DNA from: Alphaproteobacteria bacterium
GTDB taxonomy: Bacteria; Pseudomonadota; Alphaproteobacteria; Sphingomonadales; SMXR01
Reading direction: 5' to 3'
Assembly (NCBI GenBank): GCA_004356215.1
Contig: SMXR01000074.1
Coordinates: 1 to 10,942, forward strand
DNA: 10,942 nucleotides
Shown here: in pieces, positions 1-7,389 of the stretch
How positions within the stretch are numbered: position 1 is the first letter of the stretch
Layout of the letters: each line of letters opens with the position of its first letter
Translations under genes and position numbers: made by a program
The notes under the pieces: generated by a model
Databases searched by the model: none
Seen by the model: only the letters and a program-made list of their open reading frames with translations
What the model was told of the DNA's origin: nothing

Positions 1-1
1 C

Positions 2-2323
2 GAAGCGCGGATGTCGAAGGCGGCGGGCGCGCTATTGGATGATATCGACAAGGAAACCGTTGATTTTCAAGCCAACTACGATGAATCCGAGAGCGAACCC
101 AAAGTGCTGCCGGCACGCTTTCCTAACTTGCTTGCCAATGGTGCCAGCGGCATTGCGGTTGGTATGGCGACCAACATCCCGCCCCATAACCTCGGCGAGG
201 TAATCGATGCGACGCTGGCGCTGATCGACAATCCCGATCTGGACAATATGGACCTGATGGAATGGATCAAAGGCCCCGATTTTCCCACCGGGGCGACAAT
301 CCTGGGCTCTACCGGCATTCGCTCGGCGTTCGAGACCGGGCGCGGGTCGATCACCATCCGCTCTAAATCCCACATTGAGGAGGTCAGGAAAGACCGCCAG
401 GCGATTGTGGTCAGCGAAATTCCCTTCCAGGTCAACAAATCCAACCTGATCGAGAAAATCGCCGAGTGCGTCCGCGACCAGAGAATTGTCGGAATTTCAG
501 ACCTGCGCGATGAATCCGACCGTGATGGTGTGCGCATCGTGATCGAATTGAAGCGCGATGCCATGGAAGATGTTGTTCTCAACCAGCTTTACCGCTTCAC
601 CGGGCTGCAAACCTCGTTTGGCATCAATACCCTGGCGCTGACCGGGGGCAAGCCCGTGCAGATGGACCTGAAGACCATTCTGCAACATTTCATCGACTTC
701 CGCCGCGAGGTTATCACCCGGCGCACTAAATACCTGCTTCGCAAGGCCCGCGACCGCGCCCACCTGCTGGTCGGTCTGGTCATTGCGGTTTCCAACATTG
801 ATGAAGTGGTGGCGATTATCCGCAGCGCCAAAAGCCCGGCCGAGGCGCGCGAAAAATTGCAGAAAAAAACCTGGAACGCCAAAGAAGTCATTCCCTACCT
901 GAAGCTTCTCGATGAAGCCACCCAACAGCTCAAGGGCACCAAATATACCCTGTCCGAAGACCAGGTGAAAGCGATCCTGGAGTTGCGCCTGCACCGCCTG
1001 ACCGCCCTGGGGCGCGGTGAAATTGGTGAGGAACTTGAGGAATTAGCGGATAAAATCCGTGGTTTCCTGAAAATCCTGACCGACCGCGACCATCTGTTCG
1101 GGTTGTTGTCGGAGGATCTCAAAGCCGGGCGCGAAGAGTTTGCCACCCCCAGGAAGACCGTGATTGTCGAGGGCGATTTTGGCCAATTTGAAGATGAAGA
1201 CCTGATCAAGCGCGAGGAAATGGTCGTGACCGTCACCCATTCCGGCTATATCAAGCGGGTGCCGCTGTCGACCTACCGGGCCCAGCACCGCGGCGGCAAG
1301 GGCCGCGCCGGGATGACCACCAAGGAAGAGGATTTCCTGACCACGGTGTTTGTCGCCAACACCCACACCCCGGTCCTGTTTTTCTCGTCGGCCGGCATTG
1401 TCTACAAGCTGAAGGTCTGGAAGCTGCCGCTGACGACCCCGCAAGCCAAGGGCAAGGCGATCATCAACCTGCTGCCGCTTTCCACCGGCGATACCATTGA
1501 AACCATCCTGCCGCTGCCTGAAGATGAAGAAACCTGGGGTGATCTCAGGGTCATGTTCGCGACCCAAAAGGGCATGGTGCGCCAGAACCTGCTGTCTGAT
1601 TTTACCAATGTGATGGCCAACGGCAAAATCGCCATCCGCATGCCCGAAGACGATAGCCTGGTTTCGGTCCAGGTCTGTGCCGAGGGGGATGACGTGCTGC
1701 TCGCCGCCCGGCGCGGAAAATGTATCCGCTTTTCAACCAAGGCCGTGCGCGTCTTCAAGGGCCGCACTGCCTATGGCGTCAAGGGCATGAAGCTGGTGGC
1801 CAAGGACGACCGCATTATTTCGATGGCAATCCTTGAAGGCCAGGACGTGACCGTGGAAGAGCGTAATGAATATCTTCGGGCGGCGCCCTGGAAGGCCGAG
1901 CCCGGGAAGCCGACGCTCACGAAAGAGCGCATGGAAGAGTTGTTCAAAAAAGAACAGTTTATCCTTTCGGTCACCGTCAACGGCTATGGCAAGCGCACTT
2001 CAGCCTACGAATACCGCACCTCTGGGCGCGCCGGGCAGGGCATTGTCAATATCGTGACTTCCGAGCGCAACGGCCCGGTGGTGGCCTCGTTCCCGGTCGA
2101 GACCGAGGACCAGATCATGATGGTCACCGACCACGGCAAGATCATTCGCACCCCGATCCACAATGTTCGCATCGCTGGCCGTTCAACCCAGGGCGTGACC
2201 CTGTTTAATGTTGGTGAGGACGAGCGCATCGTCTCTGCCGCATTCCTGCCCGAAGAAGAGGACGACGGTGAAGTGGAAAATGGCGAGAAAGAGAATGGTG
2301 CCGAGGAAAAAGAGACGGAATAA
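2..2323 (+). CDS. gyrA: DNA gyrase subunit A, 5'-truncated by the window edge
   Basis: GyrA is the DNA breakage-reunion subunit of gyrase, which with GyrB introduces negative supercoils using ATP. The reading frame is open from the first bases. The first full codons read Glu-Ala-Arg just before the Met at position 11, matching the stretch right after the catalytic tyrosine (E. coli Tyr122), so the tyrosine and quinolone-resistance region lie just outside the window. The 773 visible residues cover the rest of the breakage-reunion domain, the coiled-coil/C-gate region (around 600-1100) and the beta-pinwheel C-terminal domain. A GyrA-box variant, QHRGGKG (canonical QRRGGKG), is at 1283-1303; this DNA-wrapping motif argues for GyrA rather than ParC. 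The protein ends in a strongly acidic tail of about 25 residues, as is common in gyrases. The stop is TAA at 2321. It heads the coaD-tgt gene run, 63 nt before coaD. Confidence 0.97.
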   Translation, partial: EARMSKAAGALLDDIDKETVDFQANYDESESEPKVLPARFPNLLANGASGIAVGMATNIPPHNLGEVIDATLALIDNPDLDNMDLMEWIKGPDFPTGATILGSTGIRSAFETGRGSITIRSKSHIEEVRKDRQAIVVSEIPFQVNKSNLIEKIAECVRDQRIVGISDLRDESDRDGVRIVIELKRDAMEDVVLNQLYRFTGLQTSFGINTLALTGGKPVQMDLKTILQHFIDFRREVITRRTKYLLRKARDRAHLLVGLVIAVSNIDEVVAIIRSAKSPAEAREKLQKKTWNAKEVIPYLKLLDEATQQLKGTKYTLSEDQVKAILELRLHRLTALGRGEIGEELEELADKIRGFLKILTDRDHLFGLLSEDLKAGREEFATPRKTVIVEGDFGQFEDEDLIKREEMVVTVTHSGYIKRVPLSTYRAQHRGGKGRAGMTTKEEDFLTTVFVANTHTPVLFFSSAGIVYKLKVWKLPLTTPQAKGKAIINLLPLSTGDTIETILPLPEDEETWGDLRVMFATQKGMVRQNLLSDFTNVMANGKIAIRMPEDDSLVSVQVCAEGDDVLLAARRGKCIRFSTKAVRVFKGRTAYGVKGMKLVAKDDRIISMAILEGQDVTVEERNEYLRAAPWKAEPGKPTLTKERMEELFKKEQFILSVTVNGYGKRTSAYEYRTSGRAGQGIVNIVTSERNGPVVASFPVETEDQIMMVTDHGKIIRTPIHNVRIAGRSTQGVTLFNVGEDERIVSAAFLPEEEDDGEVENGEKENGAEEKETE

Positions 2324-2360
2324 CCTTCCCCCCCCGGCACTTTTCCTCTAAAACCCCAAA

Positions 2361-2378
2361 CCTGACGAAATCAGGAGA
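2361..2378 (+). promoter_or_regulatory. coaD ribosome-binding site within a small hairpin
   Basis: A good SD sequence, AGGAGA (2373-2378), lies 8 nt before the TTG at 2387 and decides that start over a second in-frame TTG at 2408. Its first bases are also the 3' arm of a perfect 5-bp inverted repeat: CCTGA (2361-2365), loop CGAAA, TCAGG (2371-2375). The repeat is seen directly. An effect on translation is inference, and a 5-bp stem could be chance. Confidence 0.45.
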
Positions 2379-2386
2379 CAAAACCC

Positions 2387-2899
2387 TTGGCGACCGAGGC
2401 AAAACACTTGACCGCGATTTATCCCGGAACCTTTGACCCCATCACCCTGGGGCACCTGGATATAGTTCGCCGCGGCCTGAAACTGGTTGATAAGCTGGTG
2501 ATCGGGGTTACCACCAACCCTGATAAGAAACCCTTGTTCAGCGCTGAAGAACGGCTTTCCCAAATCGTTCGTGAAACCAGTGGTCTGGCCGAAGCTTCGG
2601 GCACCGTCATTGAAGTCGTGACCTTTGATACCCTGCTGATGGATTTCGCAGTGGCCTCAAACGCGGATATTATTATCCGCGGGCTTCGGGCGGTTTCAGA
2701 CTTTGAATACGAATTCCAGATGGCCGGCATGAACTCCGCCATAAATTCCGATATAGAGACCGTATTCCTGATGGCGGATGCCCGGCTGCAATCGATTGCC
2801 TCGCGCCTGGTCAAGGAAATTGCGGCCTTTGGCGGGGATATTACCCCATTCGTTCCAAGCGCTGTGGCCGTCGAGGTAATGAAAAAACAAAAGACCTGA
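2387..2899 (+). CDS. coaD: Phosphopantetheine adenylyltransferase (PPAT), TTG start
   Basis: CoaD transfers AMP from ATP to 4'-phosphopantetheine, giving dephospho-CoA in the penultimate step of cytosolic coenzyme A synthesis. The 170-residue length is typical. The N-terminal nucleotidyltransferase motif GTFDPITLGH (residues 14-23) carries the T/HxGH signature. RGLR (98-101) followed by SDFEYEFQMAGMN is the classic PPAT substrate-binding block, and SIASRLVKE (136-144) matches the family's third conserved block. I chose the TTG at 2387 because AGGAGA sits 8 nt upstream and no ATG is available before the first motif. It lies between gyrA and the cyclophilin gene, with 15 nt to the next start, so it is probably co-transcribed with the run. 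An adjacent hairpin may hold part of the SD. Confidence 0.97.
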   Translation: MATEAKHLTAIYPGTFDPITLGHLDIVRRGLKLVDKLVIGVTTNPDKKPLFSAEERLSQIVRETSGLAEASGTVIEVVTFDTLLMDFAVASNADIIIRGLRAVSDFEYEFQMAGMNSAINSDIETVFLMADARLQSIASRLVKEIAAFGGDITPFVPSAVAVEVMKKQKT

Positions 2900-2914
2900 A
2901 GGAAGATTACTTTT

Positions 2915-3535
2915 ATGGCTACCATCATGAAAAAACCGCTGATTTTTGGCATTCTGATCGCTTTTGCCGGGACAGCAATCTATTTAGGAACCAGAGACAT
3001 GCCCCCAAACAGCTGTGATGAGGTAAATATTGCCAGCTTGAGTGACCCTGAAAACACCATCCTCCTGGCACCCAGCTCGGGCGGCTGTGTCGTGATCGAA
3101 ACCTATCCCGGCAAGGCGCCAAACCATGTCGCCCGCTTTAAGGAATTGGTGCGCGATGGGTTTTATACCGACGTGGTTTTCCATCGGGTGATCGAGGGCT
3201 TCATGGCCCAGACCGGCGATCCCACCGGCACCGGCACCGGCGGCTCTGGCCAAAATATCGACGCCGAATTTAATGACATTTCCCACGAACGCGGGGTGGT
3301 GTCCACGGCCAGGTCTGAAGAGCCCAATTCTGCGGATAGCCAGTTTTTCATCATGCTTGAGGCCGCCCCGCATCTGGATGGTATGTACACCGCCTGGGGC
3401 CGGGTGATATCGGGCATGGAAAATATCGATGCGATCCAGAAAGGCCCCAAGGAGCAAAACGGGATCGTGCCCGAAGACCTGCGTGACAAGATCGTCTCGA
3501 TGCGCGTCGCCGCCGACGTTAAGCCAGCGGATTAG
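2915..3535 (+). CDS. Cyclophilin-type peptidyl-prolyl cis-trans isomerase, membrane-anchored or exported
   Basis: Cyclophilins catalyse cis-trans isomerisation of Xaa-Pro bonds during protein folding. After a short Lys-Lys start, residues 8-24 are hydrophobic and look like a signal anchor or a signal peptide without an obvious cleavage site. This suggests the enzyme works in the periplasm, tethered to the inner membrane or freely exported. The catalytic core is clear: FHRVIEGFMAQTGD at 89-102 supplies the Arg91, Phe96 and Gln99 equivalents of the human cyclophilin A active site, followed by the usual Gly/Thr-rich turn, SQFFIML (142-148) and HLDGMYTAWGRV. Two cysteines (34 and 58) precede or border the domain. 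AAGGAAG at 2899-2905 is a good SD for the ATG at 2915. Many alphaproteobacteria, as I recall, have one or two cyclophilin genes at this position after coaD, so ppiA-like naming is uncertain. Confidence 0.93.
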   Translation: MATIMKKPLIFGILIAFAGTAIYLGTRDMPPNSCDEVNIASLSDPENTILLAPSSGGCVVIETYPGKAPNHVARFKELVRDGFYTDVVFHRVIEGFMAQTGDPTGTGTGGSGQNIDAEFNDISHERGVVSTARSEEPNSADSQFFIMLEAAPHLDGMYTAWGRVISGMENIDAIQKGPKEQNGIVPEDLRDKIVSMRVAADVKPAD

Positions 3536-3544
3536 GTCCTTTCA

Positions 3545-4588
3545 ATGGAAGTTGAATTATTTGATTTTCACCTTCCAGATTCCAGTATTGCGCTCAGGCC
3601 GGTGGTACCGCGCGATGCCGCGAGGATGCTGGTGGTGCGGCCTGATGCGGCCCTGGATCGCATTTTCAATGAGCTCCCCGGTTTTCTGACCAATAAAGAC
3701 ATCCTGGTTTTGAACAACACCAGGGTGCTTCCCGCCCGCCTTTCGGGAAAGATCGGCGAGGCCAGAGTCGAGGTGACCCTCCTGAAGCCCGTGGGGATAG
3801 GCAAATGGACCGCGTTGGCCAAGCCGGGCAAGAAATTCAAACCCGGAACCGGGGTTGATTTCATGGGGCTGAAAGCAGTGGTTTATTCCAAGGGCGAGGC
3901 AGGGGAAATTACCCTCAAATTCGACATCAATAATATTTTACAAGCCATTGATAAAAAAGGAAAAATGCCACTTCCGCCTTACATCGCTAAAAAGCGCGAA
4001 GTTGATGACCGCGACCGGGTCGATTACCAGACCAAATACGCCAAGATCGACGGTGCCGTGGCGGCACCAACGGCGGGATTGCATTTCACTGAAGGGCTGT
4101 TGAACTCGCTCACCGAAAAAGGGGTAAAAACGGCTTTTGTCACCCTCCATGTCGGTGCCGGAACGTTTCTCCCGATCAAGGTTGATGATACCGACGATCA
4201 TATCATGCATCCCGAGTGGGGCGAGATTACCCCGCAGACGGCAAATGCCATTAATGAAACGCGCGAAAATGGCGGCCGGGTGGTTGCGGTTGGCACCACA
4301 TCGCTGCGCCTGCTGGAAAGCGCTGCCAATCCAGGTGGAAAAATCCACCGGTTTAAGGGCGAGACCGACATTTTCATCACCCCGGGGTATGAATTCAAGG
4401 CAGTCGATGTTTTGATGACCAACTTCCACTTGCCGAAATCGACCCTTTTTATGCTGGTTTCAGCGTTTTCGGGCTTGGAAGTTATGAAATCTGCCTATAA
4501 ACACGCGGTTGACGCGGGCTACAGGTTTTATTCCTACGGCGATGCCTGCCTGTTATTTCCGGCCAGTAAATTACAGAGAGGGCCATGA
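3545..4588 (+). CDS. queA: S-adenosylmethionine:tRNA ribosyltransferase-isomerase
   Basis: QueA transfers and isomerises the ribosyl moiety of S-adenosylmethionine onto preQ1 already in the tRNA anticodon, giving epoxyqueuosine at position 34 of tRNAs with GUN anticodons. The 347-residue length is normal. Visible family blocks are LFDFHLP at the start, LNNTRVLPARL (56-66), LPPYI (143-147), the signature GAVAAPTAGLHFT (170-182), TLHVGAGTF (200-208), AVGTTSLRLLE (248-258), TNFHLPKSTL (292-301) and YSYGDACLL near the end. The ATG at 3545 follows the cyclophilin stop by 9 nt; the SD is weak (AGG overlapping the previous TAG), which suggests translational coupling. The stop overlaps the tgt start as ATGA (4585-4588), so the two modification genes are coupled. 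Confidence 0.98.
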   Translation: MEVELFDFHLPDSSIALRPVVPRDAARMLVVRPDAALDRIFNELPGFLTNKDILVLNNTRVLPARLSGKIGEARVEVTLLKPVGIGKWTALAKPGKKFKPGTGVDFMGLKAVVYSKGEAGEITLKFDINNILQAIDKKGKMPLPPYIAKKREVDDRDRVDYQTKYAKIDGAVAAPTAGLHFTEGLLNSLTEKGVKTAFVTLHVGAGTFLPIKVDDTDDHIMHPEWGEITPQTANAINETRENGGRVVAVGTTSLRLLESAANPGGKIHRFKGETDIFITPGYEFKAVDVLMTNFHLPKSTLFMLVSAFSGLEVMKSAYKHAVDAGYRFYSYGDACLLFPASKLQRGP

Positions 4589-5685
4589 CCAGGTTTGAAT
4601 TTGATATAACAGCAAAAGACGATGCCGCGCGCACCGGGGTGATCAAAATGGCCCGGGGCGAGATCCGTACCCCGGCCTTCATGCCGGTCGGGACTGCAGC
4701 CACCGTTAAGGCGATGTACCCGGGCCACGTCCGCGAGACCGGAGCCGATATCGTGCTTGCCAACACCTACCACCTGATGCTGCGGCCCGGCGCCGAGCGC
4801 ATCGCCAAGCTGGGCGGCCTGCACCGGTTCATGAACTGGAACTGGCCGATCCTGACTGACAGCGGCGGCTACCAGGTGATGTCGCTGTCAAAAATGAGGA
4901 AAATCAGCGAAGAGGGGGTCGAATTCCAGTCCCACATCGACGGCGAGACGATAATGCTTACCCCGGAACGGGCGATGGAGGTGCAGGCGCTGCTGGGGGC
5001 CGACATCGTTATGGCATTCGACGAATGCACCCCGTATCCGGCCACCCATGGGGAAGCCAAGGAAAGCATGGAGCTGTCGATGCGTTGGGCCGGGAGGTCC
5101 AGGAAAGCGTTTGACGCCAATAAAGACCACGCCAGGGCGGCCGCGGTTTTCGGCATCACCCAGGGTGGGGTGTATGAAGATTTACGCATTGCCTCTGCGA
5201 AAGCCCTGAAGGCGATTGGCTTTGATGGCTACGCCATCGGCGGCCTCGCGGTCGGAGAAGGCCAGGATGAGATGTTCCGGGCGCTCGATTTCACCGTGCC
5301 CCACCTGCCCGGTGACGCCCCGCGGTACCTGATGGGGGTCGGCAAGCCGGCCGACCTGATCGGCGCGGTCAGACGCGGCATCGATATGTTTGATTGCGTA
5401 CTGCCGACCCGCTCGGGGCGCATGGGCGAGGCATTCACCCGCGAAGGCGAGTTGAACCTGAAAAACGCGCGCTTCAGGGAAGATACCGGCTCACTGGATG
5501 AAAAGTGCGGGTGCCCGGCGTGCCTCGATTATTCACGGGCCTATATCCACCATCTGGTCCGGGCCGGTGAAATGCTCGGGTCGATGCTGCTGACCTGGCA
5601 CAACCTGCACTTCTACCAGGACCTGATGCGCGCCATGCGAAAATCAATCAGCGAAGGCACGTTTTCAGATTTCGAGGGGCTTTAA
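4585..5685 (+). CDS. tgt: tRNA-guanine transglycosylase
   Basis: Tgt exchanges guanine-34 of tRNAs for Asp, Asn, His and Tyr with preQ1, the step before QueA. At 366 residues it is close to the well-studied Zymomonas mobilis enzyme, with a constant offset of 10. The active-site aspartates are Asp92 (in TDSGGYQVMS), Asp146 (AFDECTPYPA) and Asp270 (the nucleophile, in DCVLPTRSGR). Substrate-loop motifs ITQGGVY and GGLAVGE are present. The zinc site is complete: Cys308, Cys310, Cys313 and His339. The ATG at 4585 overlaps the queA stop by 4 nt. No preQ1 biosynthesis genes (queC, queD, queE, queF) are in the window, so the base supply must be encoded elsewhere. I see no clear intrinsic terminator after the TAA. 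Confidence 0.98.
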   Translation: MTRFEFDITAKDDAARTGVIKMARGEIRTPAFMPVGTAATVKAMYPGHVRETGADIVLANTYHLMLRPGAERIAKLGGLHRFMNWNWPILTDSGGYQVMSLSKMRKISEEGVEFQSHIDGETIMLTPERAMEVQALLGADIVMAFDECTPYPATHGEAKESMELSMRWAGRSRKAFDANKDHARAAAVFGITQGGVYEDLRIASAKALKAIGFDGYAIGGLAVGEGQDEMFRALDFTVPHLPGDAPRYLMGVGKPADLIGAVRRGIDMFDCVLPTRSGRMGEAFTREGELNLKNARFREDTGSLDEKCGCPACLDYSRAYIHHLVRAGEMLGSMLLTWHNLHFYQDLMRAMRKSISEGTFSDFEGL

Positions 5686-5714
5686 GATTTTGATTGGTTA
5701 TTGATGAAGGGTTT

Positions 5715-5778
5715 GCTATTTCGCCGCGTATATATTAGAAAGATATATAGCAATTATATATAAAGACAGCGAAATGGC
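5715..5778 (+). promoter_or_regulatory. AT-rich leader with nested inverted repeats covering the S41 gene start codon
   Basis: The spacer after tgt is far more AT-rich than its surroundings. Bases 5715-5724 (GCTATTTCGC) can pair with 5769-5778 (GCGAAATGGC) over 10 positions with a single U-G wobble, and the 3' arm contains the whole ATG (5774-5776). Inside this loop are a second repeat, TATATAT (5729-5735) with ATATATA (5743-5749) around a 7-nt loop, and a 10-nt palindrome TTATATATAA (5754-5763). No strong SD is visible. The element could be a translation-control RNA structure or an operator-like DNA repeat. The pairing is seen directly; the role is inference. Confidence 0.4.
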
Positions 5779-7213
5779 CAAAAAAACCCAACCCGGAAAA
5801 ACCGTTCCCATAAAAACCGTTTTGATTGTGACCGGAGTGCTTCTGGTGCTGGTGTTCTTTGTCGGGCAGGGGGTCTTGAAGGATTTACTGTTTTATCCAC
5901 CAGCCCCGTCGGCGAATTATCCGACCCCGGCCAACGAAACCGAGGCGCGGATCCAGGACCTGGATTATCTCGAGTTGTATGTCCGCGGCTATGACCGCAG
6001 TTTTTCCTTCCGGGCGCGGGGCAGGGGTTTGCAATTAATCAAAGAGACCCAGGCGCGGGCCGGCGACCTTAGTCTGGCGGAATTTGAGCTGGCGGTCAGC
6101 CGGATCGTCGCGCTTGGCGAAAACGGTCATTCCAATGCCTGGTCGGGGTCGCGCTCGCGCCGCCATCCGGCTCTGCCGTTCCATGGCTATTGGTTTGACG
6201 ATGGCTATTTTATTGTCGGCGCCAAGGGCGAATTTTCCAGCCTTCTTGGGGCCCAGTTGACCCATATCGGCACAACCCCGGTTGAGGAAATTTATACACT
6301 ATTCCGTCCCTACTACGGTGGCGAGGATACCGGTTTCAAGGCATATGCCCTGCCGTTTTTGATGGAAAATGCCGCCTTCCTCCAAACCCTTGGCATTGTT
6401 GAAAACCCTGAGCTGGTTGAGGTTTCCCTGGTGCTGCCAAACGGTGAGGCGACCACGGTTTCGCTCAAGACGCTCCCGGCCAACCCGGACCGGCCACTCT
6501 TTTGGGCCAGAGGGTGGCTTTTGCCCGAAGGGTCGCTTCCCGGGGCGGGGGATTGGACGGCACTTTCAGACAGCGGCGCGGGCCAGCCGCTTTACCTGCA
6601 GCAGGGCGACCAGCCGTTTCATTTAAAACCACTGCCGGAAGTGAACGGTCTCTACGTCCAGTACCGGCAAAATAATGATGGCGACGGTTTCTCCATCAGT
6701 ACATTTAATAGTCAAATCCGGGCCGCGATCCGCGATCTTTCCCCCGATGTTCTGGTGATAGATGCGCGCCACAACGGCGGTGGCGATTACACCATGACCG
6801 CCAAATTGATGTTTGACCTGCCCGGGCTTTTGCCCGAGGGCGCCCGGATTTATGCCATCACCGGCCATGACACTTTTTCTGCCGGGATCAGCTCGCTCGG
6901 GTTTCTTAAGGAAGCGGCCGGGGACCAGCTGACCATCGTCGGCCGGCGTATCGGCGATAGCCCCCTAAGCTGGGGCGAGACCAACGATTTTGTCCTGCCC
7001 AATTCCGGCATTGGCATGACCGCTGCGCGCGGGCTGCACGATCAGCTCAATGGCTGCTACGACTGGATCCAGTGTTATTGGACCGATTTTGATTACCCTA
7101 GCGCCGTTGGCTCGCTCGACCCCGATATTCCGGTGCCGTTTACCTTTGCCGACTATATCGCCAAGCGCGACGCCGCCCTGGAAAAAATCCTGGAAATTGA
7201 GGGGGTCAAATAA
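5774..7213 (+). CDS. Membrane-anchored S41-family peptidase-like protein
   Basis: This 479-residue protein has a basic N-terminus and one hydrophobic segment (about residues 14-35), then a large domain predicted to be periplasmic. Its C-terminal half resembles the S41 (C-terminal processing/tricorn-like) fold: VLVIDARHNGGG (326-337), then TGHDTFSAG with candidate nucleophile Ser369, IVGRRIGDSP, FVLPNSGIG (406-414), and an ending of the DPDIPVPFTFADYIAKRDAALEKIL type seen in non-CtpA S41 proteins. The segment GENGHSNAW (His119) resembles the conserved Asp-Gly-His-Thr region of such proteins. I see no PDZ domain, and the lysine of the CtpA Ser-Lys dyad is not in the expected place. Two close cysteines (428 and 434) could form a disulfide. 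Substrate is unknown. The ATG at 5774 has no strong SD, but no other start lies before the membrane segment. It is not an expected member of the gyrA-tgt cluster and may be an accessory gene. Confidence 0.8.
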   Translation: MAKKTQPGKTVPIKTVLIVTGVLLVLVFFVGQGVLKDLLFYPPAPSANYPTPANETEARIQDLDYLELYVRGYDRSFSFRARGRGLQLIKETQARAGDLSLAEFELAVSRIVALGENGHSNAWSGSRSRRHPALPFHGYWFDDGYFIVGAKGEFSSLLGAQLTHIGTTPVEEIYTLFRPYYGGEDTGFKAYALPFLMENAAFLQTLGIVENPELVEVSLVLPNGEATTVSLKTLPANPDRPLFWARGWLLPEGSLPGAGDWTALSDSGAGQPLYLQQGDQPFHLKPLPEVNGLYVQYRQNNDGDGFSISTFNSQIRAAIRDLSPDVLVIDARHNGGGDYTMTAKLMFDLPGLLPEGARIYAITGHDTFSAGISSLGFLKEAAGDQLTIVGRRIGDSPLSWGETNDFVLPNSGIGMTAARGLHDQLNGCYDWIQCYWTDFDYPSAVGSLDPDIPVPFTFADYIAKRDAALEKILEIEGVK

Positions 7214-7237
7214 GCGGGTTCTTGATGAAATCTTCGC

Positions 7238-7266
7238 TTGACGATTTCGGGGTGCGGCCTTATGTT
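7238..7266 (+). promoter_or_regulatory. Sigma70-type promoter for tRNA-Lys
   Basis: A -35 box TTGACG (7238-7243, five of six consensus bases) is followed by exactly 17 nt and a -10 box TATGTT (7261-7266, four of six). Transcription would start near 7273, about 17 nt before the mature tRNA 5' end. This is the only well-formed promoter I can read by eye in the window. It gives the tRNA its own transcription, separate from the S41 gene that ends at 7213. Confidence 0.6.
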
Positions 7267-7289
7267 GCGCGCGCATTCACTTGCAGCGT

Positions 7290-7365
7290 GGGCCCGTAGC
7301 TCAGTTGGTAGAGCAACTGACTTTTAATCAGTAGGTCACAGGTTCGATCCCTGTCGGGCTCACCA
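7290..7365 (+). tRNA. tRNA-Lys (anticodon TTT)
   Basis: The 76-nt cloverleaf is complete. The acceptor arm GGGCCCG (7290-7296) pairs with CGGGCTC (7355-7361) with one G-T wobble. The D-arm is standard. The anticodon stem is ACTGA/TCAGT with loop CTTTTAA, placing anticodon TTT at 7323-7325. The T-arm is ACAGG/CCTGT around TTCGATC. The discriminator base is A (7362) and the CCA end is encoded (7363-7365). A run of six T follows at 7367-7372 without a separate hairpin and may help end transcription. This tRNA is not a queuosine substrate, so its closeness to tgt and queA is not functional in that sense. typA converges on it, ending only 25 nt away. Confidence 0.98.
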
Positions 7366-7389
7366 CTTTTTTCCAAATAAATTGAGAGT

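Noticed and set aside
2..2323. Topoisomerase IV subunit A (parC) instead of gyrA
   Set aside because: The GyrA-box variant, the beta-pinwheel length, the acidic tail and the coaD-queA-tgt neighbourhood all favour gyrA.
3220..3240. Short ACCGGC tandem repeat in the cyclophilin gene
   Set aside because: It encodes the Gly/Thr-rich turn found normally in cyclophilins after the GD motif, so protein constraint explains it.
4585..5685. Archaeosine-type or degenerate transglycosylase
   Set aside because: All bacterial Tgt catalytic aspartates and the Cys3His zinc site are present with a constant offset from the Zymomonas enzyme.
7225..7299. A 24-codon ORF (ATG at 7225) before tRNA-Lys
   Set aside because: It runs through the tRNA promoter boxes and into the tRNA acceptor and D-arm; it is explained by those elements and has no SD.
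7290..7365. tRNA-Lys as an integration (att) site
   Set aside because: No integrase, no direct repeat of the tRNA 3' end and no mobile genes are present; the flanking typA gene is core.
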